5,142 nt of DNA from Candidatus Methanofastidiosia archaeon. GTDB lineage: Archaea > Methanobacteriota_B > Thermococci > Methanofastidiosales > NM3. Both the position numbers and the translations under genes were made by a program. Positions 1-5,142 of this stretch are shown here, piece after piece. The stretch is from positions 1-5,142 of the forward strand of contig JAHKLV010000198.1 in the NCBI GenBank assembly GCA_020854925.1. The letters run 5' to 3'. The notes beneath the pieces were generated by a model, which was not told the DNA's origin, did no database searches, and was given only the letters and a program-made list of their open reading frames with translations. Position 1 is the stretch's first letter; the number at the start of each line of letters is the position of its first letter.

Positions 1-1
1 C

Positions 2-451
2 GGGCCCGCGTGTCAGACCGACACCGTTGTTTCCAGCGTTTCTATCATTCTTAATCCGCCAGTCATCGATTACACCACCGACCCCATAACCTACGCGTAC
101 TGCGGGGTATCGAACAGCCATACCATGACCCTCTACAACAGGGGGTGCTGTGCAGACGACTTTTATCTCATCATTGACGGGTTGGACGGCTTTGACGTCA
201 CGGTCACCTCGGGAAACGCCACCTACGGCACGTACCCATACGGCACCGGATTCTCTTTTCACGATTCCATCCCTGAGGGGACGCCGAGTGTCCCGAGCGA
301 GACGGTGCTTTCATTCGATCTTGCCCTTTCCGACCCCTGTGGAGCGCTTCCCAGTGGTACGGCGGTCTACCGCCCCCACTACACCTACCGCGGCACCTGT
401 GACGAGCTCTACCGTCCGCCGGTAAAGGTGGGCAGCTACGGGGTGACGGGC
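2..451 (+). repeat. Repeat unit 0: divergent DUF11-like unit, N-terminally incomplete
   Basis: Residues 1-150 read like a degenerate unit. An early Cys (C34) precedes a strand ending in L-Y-N-R-G, the counterpart of the V-T-N-T-G strand in later units. A Cys pair at C113 and C133 closes the unit. C49-C50 is an extra pair. One sequon (N72) is present. The first-strand Lys and last-strand Asn of the canonical units are missing. Family assignment rests mainly on its place in the array. Confidence 0.55.
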
Positions 452-3400
452 GCCCCCTCGCTTTCCGTCTCCAAGACCGCCGATGCGGCGGAGGCGCAGC
501 TGGGAGACACCATCACCTATACGCTTTCGGCAACCTACACCGGCGATGCCACATGCGGGTCCACCGTTACCATCGTCGATACCCTTCCCGCGGGATGGGG
601 CGGTTCCTCGATAACGGACAACGGAGGGGGTACGGTCCAGACCGAAGGTGCAACGACCACCATCACGTGGGAGGTGCCCATCGGCGACCTTCCCTGGTCG
701 GCAACGGTGGTGCTCACCGTTCCAGAGGACTGTGCCTACTGCGGCACGCTTGCCGTAAACAGCCTGGAGGCAACGACGCTCGAGTGCTGCGAGGGTTGCA
801 CCCTCTCTGCAGCGGCTTCAGCGACAACGGCCATCGAGTGTGACATCGAGAATCTGGTGACCTCCACGAAGACGACATCCTCGTCACAGGGCTACGAGAC
901 GTGCACGCCGATAACGTACACGAACACGTACACCTTTGCCGACGATGCCGCATGGGACGGCATCGCCCTCGACGGCATGATGTTTTATGAGGAGCGGGCC
1001 AACGCCCAGGCCTATGTGCCCGGTACCCTCTCCCTTACCTTTGGCGGCATCCCCGTGATCGGTGTCGTGCCGACGTCCGGGACACCCATGGCCATCGACC
1101 TTTCATCTGCAGACTATACCGCCTTTGGCGGTAGCGCCCCTGTTGTCCGCAACGGTGTTCTTGTTGTCACCTACGACCTCATCACCACGGACGCATCCCT
1201 TCCCCAGTGCTCCGACTCGTACACCTTCTATGACTGGTCGTACCTTGACACGGGTGCAGACCCTGCCGCTGGGTCGTGTTACCGCGTCCTCAGCCGTGTG
1301 GCGTCAGTCACCACCAGGCACGCCGTGATGTCACTATCGGTGAGCGGACTTCCCGACCCCTTTGTCGACAGCTGCGGCACGTATCCGGTGACGCTTACCC
1401 TCTCACGCGCCGATGCTGCCTACACCCCCTTTGACGTTCTCGCAACGCTCACACAGGATAACTACTGTGTCGATCTCGATTCCATCTCTTATGTCACACA
1501 GGGCGGCTTTGTACCCACCCTCGTACCGGGGCCGGTCCTTTCATGGGACTTCGGGGACTATTTTGTTACGAATGATACGGCCATCATACTCCTGGATGTA
1601 AGAAAGCGGTGCAGCACCGATACCCTGCTTGCCGCAACGGTGTCGTGGAACGGCCTGTGCTCTCGGGGACTGGTGCCACGGTCGTGCCTTGCCACGGCAA
1701 CCGATGACGCCCGCTACCTCGATGCCACCCTTGGCATTGTGCTTACACCTGAGATTGTCTACGCGACGGCAAGCACCGTGGCCATGAAGACCTATGTCTT
1801 TAACACAGGTTCCGGCGCTGCCTACGATGTCTGGGTGGACCTTGACCTTGCCGACGACCTGGAGCTCGTCTCCTACACCCTTTCATGGCTTGGCGGCAGC
1901 GTCCTCGGGCCGGGAGACTACCAGTTCTCAAGCGGAATCTCCCACACAGGTGCACCGCTTGAACCCGGTGCCACCTGGCTTGTGGCATCCATCCCGGCGG
2001 GCGAAACGGTCGTCCTCACCATCGAGGCAGAAATAGTGGGGTGCACCGATCTTTCCGGGACCACCGCAACGGCGGGATGGGGTTGCTGCGGAGATTCCTG
2101 CCAAGCGCCGGTTTCTGACCAGTCCTCTGTCGTGCTCCTTCCCACAGGTGTCGTCGTCTCCTACGACCTGCCCAACACCATCGGCGTCTGCTACACCGAT
2201 ACGGTGGAGGTCATCGTCAAGAACACGAACGTTACCGCGGTCTACGATGTGGAACTGAGTGTCACCCTCCCGACGGGCCTGTCCTACTACCCGTCGCCAT
2301 CCCCGCCACCACAGGACGATACCGCCACACCGCTTGTGTGGACCTCGGCGGAGATACCCGCGCTTGCCACGCTCTCCCCCGGCGCGACGGTCGTCGTTTC
2401 CTTTGATGTATATGCAGAATGCCAGTACAACGGTTCCGGACGGGTCTCGTCTACGGTGGACTACACGAAGATATGCGGTCTCCCGGACTCTGCAAGCGCC
2501 ACGAGCGCCGCCATCGGCCGTTCGCGGCCTTCGATAACCATTGCAAAGACGGGGCGCAACATTACACAGGGCGTCACCTCCTATGGGGAAACGATTGACG
2601 CGGTACCGGGGGACCTCGTCGAGTGGCGCATCGTCCTTACGAACACGACGTCACTCGGTGCCCCCTATGTGGCGTTCTGGGACGATTTGCCCGCCTCAAT
2701 GGACTTTGTATCCATATCGCCCCTGCCGGCCATCGGCTCGGGGACCACCGGCGACCCGTGGGTGCATGGGGCGCTGCTCGGAGGCGGCTCGGCAACCTAC
2801 GTGGTGACGGCACGGGTGCGTGATTCTGGTGGCTCGTGCACCACCAGTGCCGTGGTAAACAGGGCCTACGTGGCCTACGGGTGTTCTGCCGGCTGCATCA
2901 TCCTTACCCGGAACAACACGGCATCGCTTCGAACTTCCCCCGTGTTCACGGTGACCGAGTCGGTCCTTGGGACGGCCACCACCTGCGATGCCACGCTTCG
3001 CATCGTGGCAAGCAAGGTGGGCCCTCCGGCGTATGGGTCCGAACTTGTCGCCACCATACCTGACGGGTATGCCTACGCGAGCATGGTGGGCGGGCCTGCG
3101 CCATCCTCCTGGGACGCCTCTTCCATCACGTGGGACCTCGGCACCGTGTTTGAGGTGTGGGGCAACGCCTCGCAGACACTGGAAGTTGCGCTCATCGCGG
3201 ATGGAAGCCGGTGCAGCGTGACCACGCCGGTCACCGCCACGGCAACGATGCACTTTGAAAACGCCTGCGGCACCGCTTTGTCAAGGACGGGAAACACCGT
3301 CACCATCGTGCCACAACGTGCCGATTTTTCGGTCTCGCTTACCCCTTCAGTCCAGACCGTATCCTCACCGGGCTCGATTGTTGGGTGGACCGTGTCGGTC

Positions 3401-5140
3401 ACCAACACAGGGACCGTCCCTGCCACGGGAGTCGTCGTGACCGCAACGCTCCCCCAGTACGTGTCTATCACGGCAGGAGTTGGTAGCAATGGCACGTCCC
3501 CCTCCTTTGGGAGCGGGACCGTTACGTGGAATCTCGGGGCCTCTTCGTACGCCCTGCCCGTGAACGGGACGTGGACCGCTACGCTTGGCGCTACCACCAC
3601 CGAGACGTCTGAAGCGCTCACGGCAACGGTACAAGGCTTCTGTTCCCAGGGGTGCACGTATGCGATTGCCGAACGGACGGCCCGCGTCCTCCAGACCGAG
3701 GAGCTCGTGAAGTCGCCCGACCGGGACTACGCAACCGTGGGCGAGGTCATCACGTACTATGTGGCACAGTCCTACACGGCGGCACTCCCGTACGACTCCG
3801 TGGTCATCACCGACACGATACCTGCAGGCCTTACCTATATACACGGAACGGCCACCTACAGCGACACCAACGGCGACGGGGTCACCAACCTTGGCCATAT
3901 CACGTTCTCTGCATCGGGGCAGGTACTCACGTGGGACATCGGTTCCTTTACCGGAGCCAATGACATTCTGCTCTCCTACCAGGCCGTGGTGGATGACGAC
4001 CCCGGCGTGACCGGCACCGACCTCGTGCACAACGGCGCCACCCTCACGAACACGGCCCAAAGCACGGGCAGCCAGGGCGGTACCCCCCTCCCCACCTACA
4101 CGGCGGAAGGCGAGGTAACGATCCGCGAACCGGTGCTCACCCTCCAAAAGGAGGGCTTACCCCGTGACAACGGTTCCACTACCGTGCTTCCCGGCGAGAC
4201 CGTCACCATGACCCTTCTCGTTGAGAACACCGGGACGTCACCGGCACACAACGTGGTGATAACGGACGCCGTCCCCGCTGGTCTTACCCTTGGGGACACT
4301 ATCACGGCGAGTCCCTCCGCAAGTTCCACCGTTGTGACGGGAGACGCATCATCTGGGTACCTCATCACGTGGGTGTTCGACTGCTGCGTCTCGTCCCTCG
4401 TCCTCTCCTACGAGGTGACCGTGCCCCCCCGTGGCGGGGCGTTCACGAACGTCGCCACCATTACGTCCTACACGTCCCTTCCGGGAATCGTTGATGGGGA
4501 GCATACGTATGGGCCCGTCTCCGACACCTGGGATATCACGGCTCCCGGCACCGACCTTGTCAAGATAGAGACGTCCTTTGCCGTCCTCTCACCAGGGGGA
4601 ACGGTGACCTTTACCCTCCTTGTGACAAATACGGGCGCCTTCGGGATATCGGACTTCACCGTCGAGGATGTCATGCCTGTCGGCCTCACTTACCTTTCGG
4701 GGTCCGCGTTTTACAGCCTCAATGCGCTTCACGTACAGGTTGACCCCGAGGTGGAAAGCCTGGCAGGGGGGAACGAGCATCTCCTCTGGGAGGGGCTCGG
4801 AACGCTTGGCGTCGGCGAGACGGCAATCATCGTCTTTAACGCCCACATCTCGGACGGTGCGACGGGAACGCTGACGAACGAGGCTTCCGTCACCGCCCAG
4901 ACCGTCGCGGGGGAGGTGACCGCCTACGACTCCGCTGACATCACGGTCTTTGTGCCCGGCATCACGCTTGAGAAGACCGTCGACCCCGACACGACCTATA
5001 TAGATGGCATCGTCACGTTCACCCTTGTGGTGACCAACACCGGGGAGGTCGTCCTCGACCCCGTGCTCCTCGTTGACGGGCTTCCCGCAGGCCTCACCTA
5101 CGCGGGCTGGGCAACGCCGATGGCGCCTGACGTGGTGCAC
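2..5140 (+). CDS. Giant DUF11-type tandem-repeat surface protein, internal fragment (both ends outside the window)
   Basis: A single frame is open for 1713 codons with no stop, and its third positions are strongly biased to C and G. The product is a chain of about thirteen Ig-like/beta-sandwich units of 125-160 residues. Signatures of the DUF11 family (TIGR01451) include V-T-N-T-G at residues 1133-1137, 1541-1545 and 1677-1681, and D-T-I-P-A-G-L-T-Y from 1271 with relatives from 1422, 1556 and 1692. Family members are usually secreted envelope, S-layer-associated or adhesin-like proteins. An outside location is supported here by 11 N-x-S/T sequons (residues 72, 524, 743, 810, 853, 881, 971, 1055, 1163, 1188, 1390), many cysteines, few lysines (13) and no hydrophobic membrane segment. 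No enzyme motif is visible. The in-frame ATG codons (the first at 125) lie inside repeat sequence and are not starts. Signal peptide, anchor, total length and regulation cannot be judged. The specific role (adhesion, sheath or S-layer) is unknown. Confidence 0.95.
452..841 (+). repeat. Repeat unit 1: DUF11-like, Cys-rich, with Lys/Asp/Asn set
   Basis: Residues 151-280 begin with the typical S-V-S-K-T first strand (K158), then L-G-D-T-I-T-Y and the turn D193-T-L-P-A-G. An I-T-W-E-V strand starts at residue 221. The last strand has N253. Seven cysteines (185, 244, 247, 262, 263, 266, 280) include the terminal C-C-E-G-C cluster. It is one of two units that carry both the Cys pair and the full Lys/Asp/Asn set. 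Confidence 0.8.
842..1321 (+). repeat. Repeat unit 2: longest and most divergent unit
   Basis: Residues 281-440 are about 160 long, against 125-145 for most units. Cysteines at 301, 403 and 426 fit the common pattern of one early Cys plus a closing pair. K290 may match the first-strand Lys, but the last-strand Asn is absent. The middle, with the motifs F-Y-E-E-R and F-G-G-I-P, has no clear counterpart elsewhere in the array, so it may hold an insertion or be a different beta domain. Confidence 0.45.
1322..1711 (+). repeat. Repeat unit 3: divergent Cys-rich unit
   Basis: Residues 441-570. C458 lies before the first long strand (Y-P-V-T-L-T-L). The closing pair is C537 and C553, followed by C562. 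The strand V-L-S-W-D-F-G resembles the L-T-W-D-I-G strand of unit 9. Neither the first-strand Lys, the D-x-x-P Asp nor the last-strand Asn is present. One sequon (N524). Confidence 0.6.
1712..2131 (+). repeat. Repeat unit 4: DUF11-like unit with CC-x3-C end
   Basis: Residues 571-710. V-F-N-T-G at 599-603 is the family's N-T-G strand. The usual D-x-L-P turn is replaced by L-A-D-D-L at 616-620. A P-A-G-E-T-V-V-L strand precedes the closing cysteines C681, C695, C696 and C700. The first-strand Lys and last-strand Asn are absent. Confidence 0.75.
2132..2527 (+). repeat. Repeat unit 5: DUF11-like, Cys pair, turn Asp lost
   Basis: Residues 711-842. C730 precedes the strand V-E-V-I-V-K-N-T-N, a variant of the N-T-G strand with a sequon at N743. 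The turn reads V-T-L-P-T-G-L-S-Y, with Val where canonical units have Asp. The proline-rich stretch P-S-P-S-P-P-P begins at 764. Closing pair C807 and C825. First-strand Lys and last-strand Asn are absent. Confidence 0.8.
2528..2938 (+). repeat. Repeat unit 6: DUF11-like with both Cys pair and Lys/Asp/Asn set
   Basis: Residues 843-979. First strand I-T-I-A-K-T-G (K849), then P-G-D-L-V-E-W, a L-T-N-T-T strand (N881) and the turn D894-D-L-P-A-S. The last strand carries N953, followed by the C-S-A-G-C motif (C961, C965) paired with C946. Three sequons (N853, N881, N971) make this the unit with the most potential glycosylation sites. Confidence 0.8.
2939..3316 (+). repeat. Repeat unit 7: DUF11-like, Cys pair, no Lys/Asp/Asn set
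   Basis: Residues 980-1105. C995 precedes the first long strand (A-T-L-R-I-V). The turn reads A-T-I-P-D-G-Y-A-Y with Ala for Asp, and the strand I-T-W-D-L-G follows. Closing pair C1071 and C1089. The first strand has Glu (T-V-T-E-S) where canonical units have Lys. One sequon (N1055). Confidence 0.75.
3317..3697 (+). repeat. Repeat unit 8: clear DUF11 unit, last of the Cys-bearing series
   Basis: Residues 1106-1232. V-S-V-T-N-T-G ends at 1137 and V-T-W-N-L-G follows at about 1174, both good family matches. The turn is A1148-T-L-P, again without Asp. The only cysteines are C1214 and C1218 (C-S-Q-G-C); the usual Cys 15-20 residues upstream is gone. Sequons at N1163 and N1188. Confidence 0.85.
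3698..4129 (+). repeat. Repeat unit 9: canonical Cys-free DUF11 / D2-like unit with a Ca-loop-like insert
   Basis: Residues 1233-1376. L-V-K-S-P-D (K1237), V-G-E-V-I-T-Y-Y, the turn D1271-T-I-P-A-G-L-T-Y, V-L-T-W-D-I-G (about 1308-1314) and a last strand L-T-N-T-A (N1350). The order also resembles the fimbrial isopeptide-forming D2 domain (TIGR04226). Between the turn and the next strand sits the acidic loop D1288-T-N-G-D-G-V-T-N1296. No cysteine. Confidence 0.85.
3863..3889 (+). other. DxNxDGxxN calcium-loop-like motif in unit 9
   Basis: Residues 1288-1296 read D-T-N-G-D-G-V-T-N, matching positions 1, 3, 5, 6 and 9 of dockerin/EF-hand-like calcium loops. Position 12 is His (H1299) rather than an acidic residue, and no second loop follows. 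Calcium binding is therefore possible but unproven, and the loop may simply be a surface turn. Confidence 0.45.
4130..4546 (+). repeat. Repeat unit 10: canonical DUF11 unit with isolated CC
   Basis: Residues 1377-1515. L-T-L-Q-K-E-G (K1383), P-G-E-T-V-T-M, V-E-N-T-G at 1407-1411, the turn D1422-A-V-P-A-G-L-T-L, and a last strand F-T-N-V-A (N1483). C1461-C1462 follow the I-T-W-V-F-D strand. They are the only cysteines after residue 1218 and do not match the pattern of the upstream units. Sequon at N1390. Confidence 0.9.
4547..4957 (+). repeat. Repeat unit 11: canonical Cys-free DUF11 unit
   Basis: Residues 1516-1652. D-L-V-K-I-E (K1521), P-G-G-T-V-T-F-T-L-L, V-T-N-T-G at 1541-1545, the turn D1556-V-M-P-V-G-L-T-Y, and a last strand L-T-N-E-A-S-V (N1626). 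This is a close match to the family consensus, with neither cysteine nor sequon. Confidence 0.9.
4958..5140 (+). repeat. Repeat unit 12: canonical DUF11 unit, cut by the window end
   Basis: Residues 1653-1713. I-T-L-E-K-T-V (K1658), V-T-N-T-G at 1677-1681 and the turn D1692-G-L-P-A-G-L-T-Y. The unit continues past the window, so its last strand and any Asn there are not visible. More repeats or a C-terminal anchor may follow. Confidence 0.9.
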
Positions 5141-5142
5141 CA

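Noticed and set aside
125..127. In-frame ATG as a possible start of the gene
   Set aside because: The frame is open upstream with the same codon bias and repeat-like sequence. No ribosome binding site or signal peptide follows.
150..843. Plus-strand ATG-to-stop frames such as 150-425, 553-843, 1062-1328, 2541-2807 and 3652-3963
   Set aside because: They are in other frames than the continuous one and encode Pro/Ser/Arg/His-rich low-complexity products with no recognisable motif, so they are shadows.
2..3655. A metal or iron-sulfur/zinc-binding protein, suggested by the CxxC and CC motifs
   Set aside because: The cysteines recur once per beta repeat in a Thr/Val-rich surface-type protein, without accompanying His or ferredoxin-type C-x2-C-x2-C spacing. 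Disulfides are a simpler explanation.
3836..3841. TATATA sequence, and another at 4997-5002, as archaeal TATA-box promoters
   Set aside because: Both fall in the middle of coded units (Y-I and Y-I-D codons), no new gene starts nearby, and no upstream BRE-like purine stretch is seen.
3365..4147. Minus-strand open frame of 260 codons, and others on that strand at 2696-3253, 3073-3657 and 4589-5140
   Set aside because: They lie wholly inside the + strand gene, overlap each other, and their products (rich in Arg, Gly, His or Val) show no domain or repeat. They result from the strong third-position G/C bias of the real frame.
4424..4440. Run of seven C followed by a G-rich stretch: possible phase-variation tract or terminator hairpin
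   Set aside because: The frame is intact across it, seven C is within expectation for P-P codons in GC-rich DNA, the stem would be only about five pairs, and no T-run follows.
1..5142. CRISPR array, tRNA, rRNA or insertion sequence
   Set aside because: No regular DNA repeats with spacers, no cloverleaf or rRNA-like segment, and no terminal inverted repeats or transposase motif. The coding frame occupies the whole window.

Overview
The window lies inside one very large protein-coding gene on the + strand. Reading from base 2, the frame stays open through 1713 complete codons to base 5140, with no stop at either end. The window has no start codon region, signal peptide, C-terminal anchor, promoter, ribosome binding site or terminator. 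The other open frames, including several longer ones on the minus strand, are shadows of this GC-rich reading frame.

The protein is a tandem array of about thirteen beta-sandwich-like units of roughly 125-160 residues. They resemble the DUF11 / 'conserved repeat domain' family of secreted surface proteins (Pfam DUF11, TIGR01451). The best family signatures are a V-T-N-T-G strand (residues 1133, 1541 and 1677, with variants at 599 and 1407) and a D-x-[L/I/V/M]-P-x-G-L-T-Y turn (1271, 1556, 1692, with variants at 193, 894 and 1422). The protein is rich in Thr, Ser, Val, Gly and Asp, has only 13 lysines, and carries 11 N-x-S/T sequons, as expected of an extracellular or cell-envelope protein.

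The array has two zones. Residues 1-1218 (bases 2-3655) are divergent units with 36 cysteines. These fall in register: most units have one Cys before the penultimate strand and a second, often a CxxxC motif, 15-23 residues later at the end of the unit. Residues 1219-1713 are canonical DUF11-like units with only two cysteines, a CC pair at 1461-1462. Across the array a Lys (first strand), an Asp (the D-x-x-P turn) and an Asn (last strand) tend to occur together in the same units and to be lost together in the others. This suggests that some units are locked by Lys-Asn isopeptide bonds and others by disulfides. That is an inference and has not been demonstrated.

The host is probably a methanogenic archaeon of the Methanomicrobiales type, where long DUF11 surface proteins are common. 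The base composition (near 60% G+C by eye) and codon use (CGN arginine codons about thirty to five over AGA/AGG, many CTT/CTC leucines) allow this but do not prove it. A GC-rich bacterium or another archaeon cannot be excluded.
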